Translations under genes and position numbers: made by a program
Part shown: piece after piece, positions 19,391-27,951 of the stretch
How the letters are laid out: each line of letters starts with the position of its first letter
Numbering within the stretch: position 1 is the first letter of the stretch
Notes under the pieces: generated by a model
What the model saw: the letters and a program-made list of their open reading frames with translations, nothing else
Told to the model about the DNA's origin: nothing
Database searches by the model: none
Assembly: GCF_041102575.1 (NCBI RefSeq)
Contig: NZ_JBGCUE010000008.1
Location: 1-64,000 of the forward strand
Origin: Tenuifilum sp. 4138str
Lineage (GTDB): Bacteria; Bacteroidota; Bacteroidia; Bacteroidales; Tenuifilaceae
Direction of reading: 5' to 3'
DNA length: 64,000 nucleotides

Positions 19391-21907
19391 ATGAAAAGTA
19401 TGAAAAGATTAGCATATTTAACAACAATAGTCCTCTCGCTAGGCCTTTTCTTGACCTGCCAAGAGTTTGAGATTAAGCCAGCGACCAAGGTGGAGACCGG
19501 CACGATAACCCCTTTGGCAACCTCCATAACGGTTAACGCCAAAATTATTGAGCTTAGCGGTGAGGGTAACACCGACCATGGGTTTTGCTATGCCACGCAC
19601 GATAACCCTACTGTAAACGATGGTAAATTGAGTAAGGGAATCCCTAAAGTAGGGGATTTTACAGGTGTAATAGATGGCCTTGCTGTAAATACACGTTACT
19701 ACATCAGAGCCTACTGCAATTCGCAACAAGGTGTTGTTTATGGCAAGTCTGTATCAGTTAAAACTCTTGATGGACAGCCAACTATAACCACAGCTGAGAT
19801 AATAGGCATAACCTCTACCTCAGCGGTAAGCGGTGGAAGCATTACCTCCGATGGTGGCGTACCAATTACCGCTCGGGGTGTGGTGTGGAGCACCAGCCAG
19901 AACCCAACCGTAGAAACCAACCTTGGAGTAACCTCCAATGGCACCGGAACAGGCACATTTACCAGTAGCCTAACAAACCTCCAACCCGGAACGGTTTACT
20001 ACGTTCGGGCCTACGCCACCAACAGCGTGGGCACTGTTTACGGCAACCAGCAAACCTTTACAACACACGATGGTTTACCAGTATTAACCACAGCCGCAGT
20101 AACCAGCATTACCGCTACCACTGCCACTAGTGGTGGCAATATCACCTCCGATGGCGGTTTTGACATTACCGCCCGGGGCGTGGTTTGGAGTGCATCCGAA
20201 AACCCCACTACCACAAGTAACCTTGGCGTAACGTCCGACGGTGCTGGCACGGGTAGTTACACCAGTAGCCTAACCAACCTTCAACCCGGCACGGTTTACT
20301 ACGTTCGGGCGTACGCCACCAACAGCGTGGGTACTGCATACGGCAACCAGCTATCGTTTACAACGCAAGATGGAGCTATTACCCTATCAACTAATGCAAT
20401 AACCAGCATAACCGCAACCACGGCGGTTAGCGGTGGAAGTATTACCTCCGATGGCGGTGCACCAATTACCGCTAGGGGTGTGGTTTGGAGCACCAGCCAG
20501 AACCCAACCGTTGAAACCAACCTTGGAGTAACCTCCAACGGCAGCGGAACAGGCACATTTACCAGTAACCTTACGAATTTACAACCCGGAACGGTATACT
20601 ACATTCGGGCCTATGCCACCAACAGCGTGGGCACTACATACGGCAACCAGCTATCGTTTACAACGCAAAATGGAGTTATTACCCTAACTACTACTGAAGT
20701 GACCAGCATAACTGCAACCTCGGCGGTTAGCGGTGGAAGTATTACCTCCGATGGCGGTGCGCCAATTACCGCTCGGGGTATAATTTGGAGCACCAGCCAG
20801 GACCCAACCGTTGAAACCAACCTTGGAGTAACAACCAACGGCACCGGAACAGGCACATTTACCAGTAACCTTACGAATTTACAACCCGTCACGGTTTACT
20901 ACGTTCGGGCGTACGCCACCAACAGCGTGGGTACTGCATACGGCAACCAGCTATCATTTACAACACAAGATGGAGCTATTACCCTGTCAACTAATGCTGT
21001 AACCAGCATAGCAGCAACATCTGCCGTTAGCGGTGGAAGTATTACCTCCGATGGCGGTGCGCCAATTACCGCTCGGGGCGTGGTTTGGAGCACCTCCGAG
21101 AACCCCACCACCAGCAGCAACCTTGGCATGACAGCAGATGGAACCGGAACGGGTAGCTTCACAAGCAACCTAACGAACCTTCAGCCCGGCACGGTTTACT
21201 ACGTTCGCTCGTATGCTACTAATAGTTACGGGACACGGTATGGGAATCAGGTTTCTTTTACAACCCCAATGCCCGATGGCCCCGGAGGAACCATAACTGA
21301 TGCTGACGGTAACACCTATAACACCATTTGGATTGGCGGCCGCCAGTGGATGAAGGAGAACCTTAAAACCACCAAGTACAACGACGGCACCAGCATACCC
21401 CTGGTAACCGACGCAGCAGCCTGGGCTGCCCTAAGCACCCCCGCCTACTGCTGGTACAATAACGACCAAACCACCTATGGAAACACCTACGGTGCGCTGT
21501 ATAACTGGTACGCCGTAAGCACGGGCAAACTCTGCCCCACTGGTTGGCATGTGCCTAGTGATGCCGAGTGGTATGCCATGGAAAACTATGTTGATCCCAC
21601 CATTAACAACCCTAACGCAACTGGCTATCGAGGCACCGATGGCGGTACCAAGTTAAAGGCAACAAGCGGGTGGTATAGTGATGGCAATGGTACTGATGAC
21701 TTTGGCTTCTCGGCCCTTCCGGGTGGCTACCGCGACAGCTACTATGGTTCCTTCTACGGTGTGGGCTACCAGGGTTACTGGTGGAGTAGTACCGAGTCCA
21801 TTGCGACGAATGCCTGTTACCGGTGCATGTTCTACGACTACGGGAATGTGTTCCGCGGCTACAGCTATAAGAGGAACGGGTTCTATGTCCGTTGCGTTAG
21901 GGATTGA
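19391..21907 (+). CDS. Paralogous repeat lipoprotein with five repeats and FISUMP domain
   Basis: The 838-residue paralog of the preceding gene shares its signal/lipobox (LFLTCQEF) and the diverged first module, then has five 100-residue repeats and a FISUMP domain (WIGGRQWMKENLKTT, LCPTGWHVPSD, GFSALPGGYRD, YVRCVRD). The start may be the ATG at 19391 or the one at 19400 that matches the paralog. The FISUMP end differs more from its neighbour than the repeats do. A stretch of roughly 370 bp (about 16377-16749 against 19979-20351) appears identical in both genes, indicating recent duplication or gene conversion. Confidence 0.9.
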   Translation: MKSMKRLAYLTTIVLSLGLFLTCQEFEIKPATKVETGTITPLATSITVNAKIIELSGEGNTDHGFCYATHDNPTVNDGKLSKGIPKVGDFTGVIDGLAVNTRYYIRAYCNSQQGVVYGKSVSVKTLDGQPTITTAEIIGITSTSAVSGGSITSDGGVPITARGVVWSTSQNPTVETNLGVTSNGTGTGTFTSSLTNLQPGTVYYVRAYATNSVGTVYGNQQTFTTHDGLPVLTTAAVTSITATTATSGGNITSDGGFDITARGVVWSASENPTTTSNLGVTSDGAGTGSYTSSLTNLQPGTVYYVRAYATNSVGTAYGNQLSFTTQDGAITLSTNAITSITATTAVSGGSITSDGGAPITARGVVWSTSQNPTVETNLGVTSNGSGTGTFTSNLTNLQPGTVYYIRAYATNSVGTTYGNQLSFTTQNGVITLTTTEVTSITATSAVSGGSITSDGGAPITARGIIWSTSQDPTVETNLGVTTNGTGTGTFTSNLTNLQPVTVYYVRAYATNSVGTAYGNQLSFTTQDGAITLSTNAVTSIAATSAVSGGSITSDGGAPITARGVVWSTSENPTTSSNLGMTADGTGTGSFTSNLTNLQPGTVYYVRSYATNSYGTRYGNQVSFTTPMPDGPGGTITDADGNTYNTIWIGGRQWMKENLKTTKYNDGTSIPLVTDAAAWAALSTPAYCWYNNDQTTYGNTYGALYNWYAVSTGKLCPTGWHVPSDAEWYAMENYVDPTINNPNATGYRGTDGGTKLKATSGWYSDGNGTDDFGFSALPGGYRDSYYGSFYGVGYQGYWWSSTESIATNACYRCMFYDYGNVFRGYSYKRNGFYVRCVRD

Positions 21908-21922
21908 TTATTTGGTTATTTA

Positions 21923-21953
21923 CAAACGAGAGAGTGTACTTCGCTCTCGTTTG
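21923..21953 (+). terminator. Hairpin after the repeat lipoprotein gene
   Basis: CAAACGAGAG and CTCTCGTTTG form a 10-bp imperfect stem about 16 bp after the stop codon. The T tract is short (ttt then actatttg), so this is a moderate terminator candidate; a stronger one lies at 22041. Confidence 0.5.
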
Positions 21954-22040
21954 TACTATTTGATTATTTGTCGCGAAGCGCCCGAAAAAAAATAAAAATG
22001 AGCATTTTCGAAATACTGAAAAAAGAAGCAATAAACCAAA

Positions 22041-22063
22041 CCCCTGCAAGTGCAGGGGTTTTT
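22041..22063 (+). terminator. Terminator between convergent genes
   Basis: A perfect 8-bp stem CCCCTGCA/TGCAGGGG with a 2-nt loop is followed by TTTTT on the plus strand. On the minus strand it is followed by a weaker T stretch (TTTGG). It sits 4 bp from the stop of the convergent TonB receptor gene and can serve both sides. Confidence 0.8.
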
Positions 22064-22066
22064 GCT

Positions 22067-24463
22067 TTACCGAATCATGTTGCCAAGCTTTATTCCAAAG
22101 TAAACTGTTCGTGGCGATGTGGGGCCGTAAATGTACGATGGATCCCTATCAATACCAACATCAAAATCCTTTTGGTAGGAGTTGAAAATATTCTTTACCC
22201 CACCGAATAGCTGAAGCGTTTTACCCTCGAGCTTGATGTTATAGGTTAGCTTTACCCCTACATCATAAAAGTCAGGTGTTGAGCGGAGTTCCCCTGCATC
22301 GGGATTGGTATTTGGCCCAAAGTAGGGGGCAAGCATTGGGCCTGTATATGTGCCCGATACCGATAGACATAAATCCTTTACAAAGTCCCAGTCGAGCATT
22401 AGGTAGCCATATTGCTTGGGAGTACGAAAGAACTCACGCGTGTTAAACTCCTGGGGGGTATCGTAAAGCGATTCCTGTAGGGTAAAACCCGCGGTAAGTG
22501 AAAAGTCCTTAAACGATTTGATTTTGGTTTCAAGGTTTATCCCCTTAACCGCTGCACCATCGGTGGCATTGCGACGGGTGTAAATTACCGTTCCGTTTTC
22601 GTCGGGTGCACCTATCTCGTTATAGAATGGATTTTGTAGGCGTGTATAAAAGATCTCAGCCAAAAAGCCGATAAAAAAGTTCCCCATTTCCCGGTTTGCG
22701 TCAGCTGAGAGCATAAAGCTGTGGCTGGTTTCCTGCTTTAGGTTTGGATCGTTCCTGTTGAATACCTGACGGGCACCGGAGGTTTCCACATGCAAGTCCT
22801 CATCAAAGATCTGTGGAGCACGGTAGCCCTGTGAGTACGATACTCTTGTCTGTATCCACGGAAGCGCATTGTACATTATGCTCAGCCGTGGCACAAGCAC
22901 CAATCCTTTTTTTATTCCATTTTCCGGATGGGCAAAATCTTCAATACGGTACTGTTCAGCCCTCAAGCCAACCGAAGTTTTCCATTTCCCAATGCCCATG
23001 TCGTGCTGGGCAAAAATTCCCGATGTCAAAAGTGATTGGTCCGAAACGGTTGTGTTTTTAACCTGGGGGAAACTTACTCCTAACGTATCGCCCGTTATTG
23101 GATCAATATCAAAAGTGGGACTGGTTAAATCGCGGTAAGCCAGCTTGGTGTCGTTAAGGTTGCTGCCGGTAAGTTCAAGTCCAGCGGTCAGGGTCGATAG
23201 CCCAATAATGGCCTTGTACTGTGCCCCGGTGTTATAGGTAAAATCGAATGAGTTGCCGTAACTGCTCAGCGACTGATTTGCCCCATAGTATGAGTCGCGG
23301 TTCAGGTACTGTGCTGAGGCAAAGATCGAGAGTAAGTCGAATTGCCTGAAGTAACGCTCAAAGATAAGCGAACCTGCACGCATGTCGTGCTTAACAGCTT
23401 CGGCTACATCGCGTTCGTGCAACGGGTAATCCTGTTTGTTTCCACCATCGCGTTTCTCCCGAATAGTGAAAATGTCGGCGCTAATTTTACCTCTCTCGCC
23501 AACGCGTTGCCAGAATCGGGTGCCAAGGCTTACGTTGCTCATGGGTGCAAGTTCCGAGTAACCATCGCCATTGGCATCGAACATGTTCCTGTCGCGAGTA
23601 AACCCGTAAATGGTTATGCCTGTACGGTTGTTTGTAGCAACAAATGTGTTGTTAAAGTTAACGGTATAGTCGCTGATAGGCCCATTTGAACGTGCCATCC
23701 CAGTTCCAATCAGCGAACCCGATGCCCCAACCTCATAGGAGTTTATGCTGGCATCTTTTAAAATGATGTTTATTGTTCCGGCTATAGCATTGCTACCATA
23801 AAGCACCGATCCACCACCACGCACAACCTCAACACGGTCAATCATGTTTGCAGGGAGCAGTTCCAGCCCGTAAACGCCTGCCAGCCCGCTAAAAATTGGC
23901 CGACTATTGATGAGTATTTGGCTGTAGGGGCCCTCCATGCCATTTATGCGAACCTGGTTGAATCCGCAGTTCTGGCAATCGTTCTCAAGCCTTAGGCCTG
24001 GCATAAAGTTTAGGGCTTCACCAACCACAACCGATTGTGTTGAAGCGAAAAGTGCAGGTGCAATGGTGTTTACCATTACTGGGGCTTGGGTACGCTTAAG
24101 CATACCCCTATCGGCCGAAACCACAACCTCATCAAGGTGTAAGAGGTCCTCCTGCAATTCAATTTCCACGGTTTTCCTGTCGGTTTCATCTATATCAACC
24201 TTGATTTCGGCAGTTTTAAATCCCACTGCGCTAACCGTAATGGTATAAGTTCCCTTTTTCAGGTCGCAAAGTGCAAAGCTGCCCGCTTCGTCGGTTACAG
24301 TCCCTATTGTAGTGCCTTTAACAATGACATTTGCAAAGGGTAGGGCTTTACCATTGCTCATAACTGTTCCGTTTAACTTGCAAACTTCCGATAGTTCATT
24401 TGCCCTTAGTGCGATATGATTGATGTATATGAATACCAATAGTATTGGTAAATACTTTTTCAT
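22067..24463 (-). CDS. TonB-dependent outer-membrane receptor
   Basis: The 798-residue protein has a signal peptide, a carboxypeptidase-regulatory-like beta sandwich (LNGTVMSNGKALPFANVIVKG, about 30-110), a plug domain (DEVVVSADRG, then RINGMEGPYSQILINSRP and VEVVRGGGSVLYGSNAIAGTINI) and a long beta barrel ending in YFGIKLG. This is the architecture of Cir/FepA-type receptors for metal chelates or heme rather than SusC, since no SusD follows. The next gene upstream, 128 bp away on the same strand, encodes a small His-rich protein behind a Fur-family-like operator. Metal uptake is therefore the best guess; the ligand cannot be read from the sequence. Confidence 0.9.
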   Translation of the reverse strand: MKKYLPILLVFIYINHIALRANELSEVCKLNGTVMSNGKALPFANVIVKGTTIGTVTDEAGSFALCDLKKGTYTITVSAVGFKTAEIKVDIDETDRKTVEIELQEDLLHLDEVVVSADRGMLKRTQAPVMVNTIAPALFASTQSVVVGEALNFMPGLRLENDCQNCGFNQVRINGMEGPYSQILINSRPIFSGLAGVYGLELLPANMIDRVEVVRGGGSVLYGSNAIAGTINIILKDASINSYEVGASGSLIGTGMARSNGPISDYTVNFNNTFVATNNRTGITIYGFTRDRNMFDANGDGYSELAPMSNVSLGTRFWQRVGERGKISADIFTIREKRDGGNKQDYPLHERDVAEAVKHDMRAGSLIFERYFRQFDLLSIFASAQYLNRDSYYGANQSLSSYGNSFDFTYNTGAQYKAIIGLSTLTAGLELTGSNLNDTKLAYRDLTSPTFDIDPITGDTLGVSFPQVKNTTVSDQSLLTSGIFAQHDMGIGKWKTSVGLRAEQYRIEDFAHPENGIKKGLVLVPRLSIMYNALPWIQTRVSYSQGYRAPQIFDEDLHVETSGARQVFNRNDPNLKQETSHSFMLSADANREMGNFFIGFLAEIFYTRLQNPFYNEIGAPDENGTVIYTRRNATDGAAVKGINLETKIKSFKDFSLTAGFTLQESLYDTPQEFNTREFFRTPKQYGYLMLDWDFVKDLCLSVSGTYTGPMLAPYFGPNTNPDAGELRSTPDFYDVGVKLTYNIKLEGKTLQLFGGVKNIFNSYQKDFDVGIDRDPSYIYGPTSPRTVYFGIKLGNMIR

Positions 24464-24590
24464 GCTGAAAAAAAATTAACGAAGTTAATGCTGATTTGAT
24501 TTCTATAACCATGCAAGCCGATGCATTGCAAGCATCAGTATAGGAACCCGAATGGTTTCAGGTTTACTGCTGGTTTTACATTGTGGTTAT

Positions 24591-24938
24591 TTATACAAAT
24601 GGGGGTGCCCTATTAGGTTTAAGCTGTAATGCTACTTGAAGGTGGTGTACTGCTGTTTTTAGATGTATTCGGGTAACAGCAATTTCGGGATTATAAACCT
24701 GGTTTTGTGAGCTTTCCTCGAATTGTTTTGCCTGGGCAAGCAATACAATTTCCGATAAGGTATGCTTATGGTTTTTAACGGGCTGCTTATCGGATTGTGT
24801 ATCGTATGGGTGTGAGTGGACTACCCATTGTCCGTTAATTCGGTGAACGTGGCTGTAGCTGCTGTAAATAAGAATATTCCCCAGCGCAATTATTACCAGG
24901 AGTATCGATATAAGCAGTCTTCTAGTACTTTTCACCAT
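24591..24938 (-). CDS. Small membrane-anchored His-rich protein
   Basis: This 115-residue protein is not recognised as a named family. It has one N-terminal membrane helix or signal (residues about 8-26). Then comes a His-rich segment with HVH, HSHPY and HKH between residues 30 and 60, and more His near the C-terminus (IHLKTAVHHLQ). Clustered His suggests metal binding. It precedes the TonB receptor on the same strand and has a good promoter and operator upstream, so the pair may form a metal-responsive unit. The start ATG at 24938 is about 19 bp after the predicted transcription start. Confidence 0.7.
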   Translation of the reverse strand: MVKSTRRLLISILLVIIALGNILIYSSYSHVHRINGQWVVHSHPYDTQSDKQPVKNHKHTLSEIVLLAQAKQFEESSQNQVYNPEIAVTRIHLKTAVHHLQVALQLKPNRAPPFV

Positions 24939-24963
24939 CTCGGCTGTTAGCGAATTAACACTG

Positions 24964-24993
24964 CAAAGGTAACTTTAGAATTATTCTAAACAA
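24964..24993 (-). promoter_or_regulatory. Promoter of the His-rich protein/TonB receptor unit
   Basis: On the minus strand a -33-like TTG (24991-24993) is separated by 19 nt from TACCTTTG (24964-24971), a perfect match to the Bacteroidota -7 element TAnnTTTG. The palindrome at 24974-24990 fills the spacer. Confidence 0.65.
24974..24990. promoter_or_regulatory. Fur/PerR-type operator candidate
   Basis: TTTAGAAT-T-ATTCTAAA is a perfect 8-1-8 inverted repeat. Its inner part TTAGAATtATTCTAA has the 7-1-7 geometry of Fur-family boxes and differs from the PerR consensus TTATAATnATTATAA by one symmetric base per arm. It lies between -33 and -7 of the minus-strand promoter and 63 bp upstream of the divergent rubrerythrin start, so one repressor could control both sides. 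Which Fur-family member binds is not shown. Confidence 0.6.
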
Positions 24994-25053
24994 TGGTTTA
25001 TTGGTGTTTTTTGCGTATTTTAGCAAAACTATAAACATAAACCAGTAATAGCA

Positions 25054-25632
25054 ATGGAAAAGAGCATAAAGGGAACAAAAACCGAACAGAACCTACTAAA
25101 GGCTTTTGCCGGTGAATCGCAAGCAAAGAACCGGTACACCTTTTTCTCAAAGGTTGCCAAGGAGGAAGGCTATGAACAAATAGCCGAGTTGTTCATGATA
25201 ACCGCCATGCAGGAAGAGCAACATGCCAAACAGTTTTTCAAATTCCTTGAGGGTGGCATGGTTGAAATAACTGCAAGTTATCCTGCAGGAGTTATTGGCA
25301 CTACTGCCGAGAACTTAAGGGCTGCCGCCATGGGTGAAAACGAAGAGTGGACAAGCCTATACCCTGAATTTGCTAAGATAGCCGAGGAAGAGGGTTTTCC
25401 AAAGATCGCAACGGCTTTTAAATTGATTGCAAAGGTTGAAAAAGAGCATGAGGAGCGTTACCGCAAACTGCTTGAACGGGTTGAGAGCGGAACTGTTTTT
25501 GAGCGCGAGGAGGAAATTGAATGGGTTTGTCGTAAATGCGGTTACGTTCATAAAGGGAAAAAGGCTCTAAAGAATTGCCCTGTTTGTAACCATCCTCAGG
25601 CATACTTTGAGGGAAAAGCTGATAATTACTAG
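25054..25632 (+). CDS. rbr: Rubrerythrin
   Basis: The 192-residue classical rubrerythrin has an N-terminal diiron four-helix domain ([47 protein letters not shown]) and a C-terminal rubredoxin-like domain with CRKCG and CPVCN holding one iron. It reduces hydrogen peroxide using electrons from rubredoxin or NAD(P)H-linked donors, protecting anaerobes. It is monocistronic, followed by a strong terminator, and divergent from the His-rich/TonB unit across a Fur/PerR-like palindrome. This fits peroxide-controlled expression, although the control itself is inference. Confidence 0.95.
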   Translation: MEKSIKGTKTEQNLLKAFAGESQAKNRYTFFSKVAKEEGYEQIAELFMITAMQEEQHAKQFFKFLEGGMVEITASYPAGVIGTTAENLRAAAMGENEEWTSLYPEFAKIAEEEGFPKIATAFKLIAKVEKEHEERYRKLLERVESGTVFEREEEIEWVCRKCGYVHKGKKALKNCPVCNHPQAYFEGKADNY

Positions 25633-25649
25633 TATGCCATTAATTATTT

Positions 25650-25675
25650 AACCGCAGCCTTGCTGCGGTTTTTTT
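25650..25675 (+). terminator. Terminator of rubrerythrin gene
   Basis: A perfect stem ACCGCAGC (25651-25658) with GCTGCGGT (25662-25669) and a 3-nt loop is followed by a run of seven T. It starts 17 bp after the stop codon. Confidence 0.9.
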
Positions 25676-25693
25676 ATGTTTAAGAACAATTAG

Positions 25694-25724
25694 TTGTGTA
25701 TTAATTTAAAGCGTTTTAACTTTG
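25694..25724 (+). promoter_or_regulatory. Promoter of response regulator gene
   Basis: TTG at 25694-25696, a 20-nt spacer and TAACTTTG at 25717-25724 match the Bacteroidota -33/-7 pattern. The start codon of the response regulator follows 36 bp later. Confidence 0.55.
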
Positions 25725-25759
25725 CGCTTTAGAATGAACGTCTGAGTAAAATTAGGGGG

Positions 25760-26137
25760 ATGGAAAACTCCAGAAGGTTTAAGATACTGATAGCTGACGA
25801 CGATAATATTTCGGTAATACTGCTTACCAATTACCTAAAAAACATTGAAGCGGATTTCATTATTGCCCGCGATGGTGAGGAAGCACTTACCCTTTTTGAG
25901 CAAAACACCGATGTTGACCTTATCCTTATGGATATAAAAATGCCCAAGCTGAACGGGTTAGAGGTCACAAAGCAGATAAAATCCAAAAATCCTCACACAA
26001 AAATTATTGCCGAAACAGCCTTTGCCATGGTTGACGATGAGAAAAAGGCCATTGAGGTAGGCTGTGATGCCTACATCACTAAGCCAATAAATGGCGAAAG
26101 GTTGGTGACTATGGTAAAGAGCATGCTGGGAGTTTAA
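25760..26137 (+). CDS. Single-domain response regulator
   Basis: The 125-residue protein is a bare CheY-like receiver. It has the acidic pair in IADDDN near residues 11-16, phosphoacceptor Asp in LMDIKMP near 58, the conserved Thr in AETAFA near 88 and Lys in ITKP near 110. No output domain and no adjacent histidine kinase are present, so it probably relays phosphate to or from a kinase encoded elsewhere. Confidence 0.9.
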   Translation: MENSRRFKILIADDDNISVILLTNYLKNIEADFIIARDGEEALTLFEQNTDVDLILMDIKMPKLNGLEVTKQIKSKNPHTKIIAETAFAMVDDEKKAIEVGCDAYITKPINGERLVTMVKSMLGV

Positions 26138-26139
26138 GG

Positions 26140-26232
26140 TTAGCTGGTAGTTGACAGCTGTTGGTTGATAGTTGATAGTTGGTAGTTGATAGTTGATAGT
26201 TGTTAGTTGATAGTTGTTGGTTGTTGGTTTAA
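26140..26232. repeat. Low-complexity GTTGATAGT repeats
   Basis: About eight degenerate units of (G)TTGATAGTT / TTGGTAG follow directly after the response regulator stop. Similar text (gttgacagttgatggttaatagttgatag) occurs at 53123-53150. No structure or gene is apparent. Confidence 0.6.
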
Positions 26233-26593
26233 GAGTGTCCATTCCCAATCATTCCGAATCATTCCGAGTATTCCGACTCATTCCGATTCACTCCCGCTAA
26301 AAGTCACATATTAACGTTTAACGGCTCACGGCTCACGGCTCACGGTTCACGGACTCAAACTTCCTCTAACTTCCTCTAACTCCATCATATTCTGTCTATT
26401 CCGACTCATTCCGACTCATTCCGAGCATTCCGACTCATTTTCGTTGGTTTTACTTTTCACTTTTCACTTTTCACTATTCACTTTTCCTCTAACTTCCTCT
26501 AACTCCCTCATATTCTCAATTCTTCTTTTCACGTTTCACGGACTTCTTTTCATTTTTCTTTCTTACCTTTATACCTCAAATTACATCTACGCC
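26233..26593. repeat. Block of composite low-complexity repeats upstream of DUF2520 gene
   Basis: This gene-free stretch is a chain of short repeat families: CATTCCGAAT/CATTCCGACT units (26242-26296); four degenerate copies of ACGGCTC (26321-26353); then CTTCCTCTAACTTCCTCTAACTCC, a linker and ATTCCGACTCATTCCGA units (26354-26440); then CTTTTCA repeats (26450-26535). The 26354-26440 part recurs at 48226-48300 and inverted at 836-935. The open frame through part of it is not real; the downstream gene starts at 26594. Confidence 0.65.
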
Positions 26594-27391
26594 ATGATAC
26601 ACGATGTGGTACTGCTTGGTGCGGGCAATTTGGCAACCTCGTTGGCTGTTGCGTTAAGCAATGCAGGGTTTCCTATCCTACAGGTTTACTCCAGAACCGT
26701 GGAGAGTGCAAGTAAATTGGCAAACCTTGTTGGGGCTGAGCCAATTTGCAAACTTGAAAGTTTGAGAACCAGTGCGAGTATCTATATTGTTGCTCTTCCC
26801 GATGATGTTATTGCCAGTATTGTTTCAGTTTTGCCTGAGCTAAAGGGTTGTGTTGTTCATACTAGTGGAAGTACTCCCATGTCGGTTTTTGAAGGGTTGA
26901 GGGCTAAGGGCTTTGGCGTTTTTTACCCTTTTCAAACCTTTTCGCGGAGTAAGATAGTTCCCTTTAGTAACATTCCTATTTGCCTTGAGGCAAGTAACGA
27001 TGAATGCTACGCTTCCCTGGAGCAGTTTGCCTCAAAATTGTCGGGAACTATAGTTCCCATGAGTTCAGAGCAGCGAAGGTGGTTACACCTTTCAGGTGTT
27101 TTTGCATGTAATTTTACAAACCACATGTTGGCTTTGGCATACCAATTAACCACGGAGCATCATATTAGTTTTGAGGTTGTTAAACCTCTTGTGGAGGAAA
27201 CCATTCGCAAGGCTTTTGAGGGGAATCCGGCACTTTACCAAACCGGTCCCGCTGTACGTAACGATATTCAAACCATGGAGCGCCATGCTCAGATGTTGAA
27301 AGTATTTGGCTTGGCCGATTTGTACAAAGAGCTATCTTTGAGCATTCAAAAATTGTCAGGAAGTGACAAAGGGTTAAAAAACCGTACATAG
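26594..27391 (+). CDS. Rossmann-fold oxidoreductase-like protein with DUF2520 domain
   Basis: From the ATG at 26594 the protein has 265 residues. It begins with a dinucleotide-binding motif (VVLLGAGNLATSLAVALSNAG) like NADP oxidoreductase/pyrroline-5-carboxylate-reductase-type coenzyme domains. VVHTSGSTPMSVFEGL follows, and then the C-terminal helical DUF2520 domain (FACNFTNHMLALAYQL). The reaction is unknown. An upstream extension in frame runs through low-complexity repeats and was rejected. The gene leads a conserved Bacteroidota cluster with KdsC-, UbiA- and Maf-like genes. Confidence 0.85.
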   Translation: MIHDVVLLGAGNLATSLAVALSNAGFPILQVYSRTVESASKLANLVGAEPICKLESLRTSASIYIVALPDDVIASIVSVLPELKGCVVHTSGSTPMSVFEGLRAKGFGVFYPFQTFSRSKIVPFSNIPICLEASNDECYASLEQFASKLSGTIVPMSSEQRRWLHLSGVFACNFTNHMLALAYQLTTEHHISFEVVKPLVEETIRKAFEGNPALYQTGPAVRNDIQTMERHAQMLKVFGLADLYKELSLSIQKLSGSDKGLKNRT

Positions 27392-27406
27392 GCATAATCT
27401 TTCTTT

Positions 27407-27937
27407 ATGGTGGGTAAAAAGAATTTTAAGGAATTACTTAGTCATGTCAAGGCATTTGCCTTTGATGTTGATGGGGTGTTTACCGATGGTACAATTATCA
27501 TTCACCCATCGGGTGAACTACTTAGAACCTCGAACACGCGCGATGGCTATGCTGTTCACGTTGCTATAGAACGTGGTTTTCCGGTGGCTATCATTTCCGG
27601 AGGCAAGTCCGAGGCGGTTCGCCAACGCTTTCAGGGATTAGGTGTAACCGATATCTACCTTGGTACTACCGATAAAATTGAGGCTCTTGAGGATTTTCGG
27701 TTTAAGTATGGGCTTGAACTCTCCGATATACTTTACATGGGCGACGATTTACCCGATTTTGAGGTTCTGCAACGAGTAGGAATCCCAACCTGCCCAAGGG
27801 ATGCAGCACCTGAAATACAGCAAATTTCAGCCTACATTTCGAGTTTTGCAGGAGGCAAGGGCTGTGTGCGCGATGTAATTGAGCAGGTGTTAAGGGTCAA
27901 TGGGAAATGGGGCCCATCCGCAAACGGGTTACAGTAA
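27407..27937 (+). CDS. kdsC: KDO-8-phosphate phosphatase-like HAD hydrolase
   Basis: The 176-residue HAD-superfamily protein is of the KdsC type. It has FDVDGVFTDG near residue 20 (nucleophile and acid Asp), IISGGKS near 65, and MGDDLPD near 112 for metal binding, without a cap domain. The family dephosphorylates 3-deoxy-D-manno-octulosonate 8-phosphate in lipopolysaccharide core synthesis. It lies 15 bp after the DUF2520 gene and 14 bp before the prenyltransferase gene, in one operon. Confidence 0.9.
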   Translation: MVGKKNFKELLSHVKAFAFDVDGVFTDGTIIIHPSGELLRTSNTRDGYAVHVAIERGFPVAIISGGKSEAVRQRFQGLGVTDIYLGTTDKIEALEDFRFKYGLELSDILYMGDDLPDFEVLQRVGIPTCPRDAAPEIQQISAYISSFAGGKGCVRDVIEQVLRVNGKWGPSANGLQ

Positions 27938-27951
27938 AAAACATTTGTGCT

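Noticed and set aside
21968-22210. 80-residue frame after the second lipoprotein
   Set aside because: Crosses a strong terminator and overlaps the convergent TonB receptor end.
26444-26593. N-terminal extension of the DUF2520 protein
   Set aside because: The added residues are translated CTTTTCAC repeats; the ATG at 26594 gives the family start just before the Rossmann motif.
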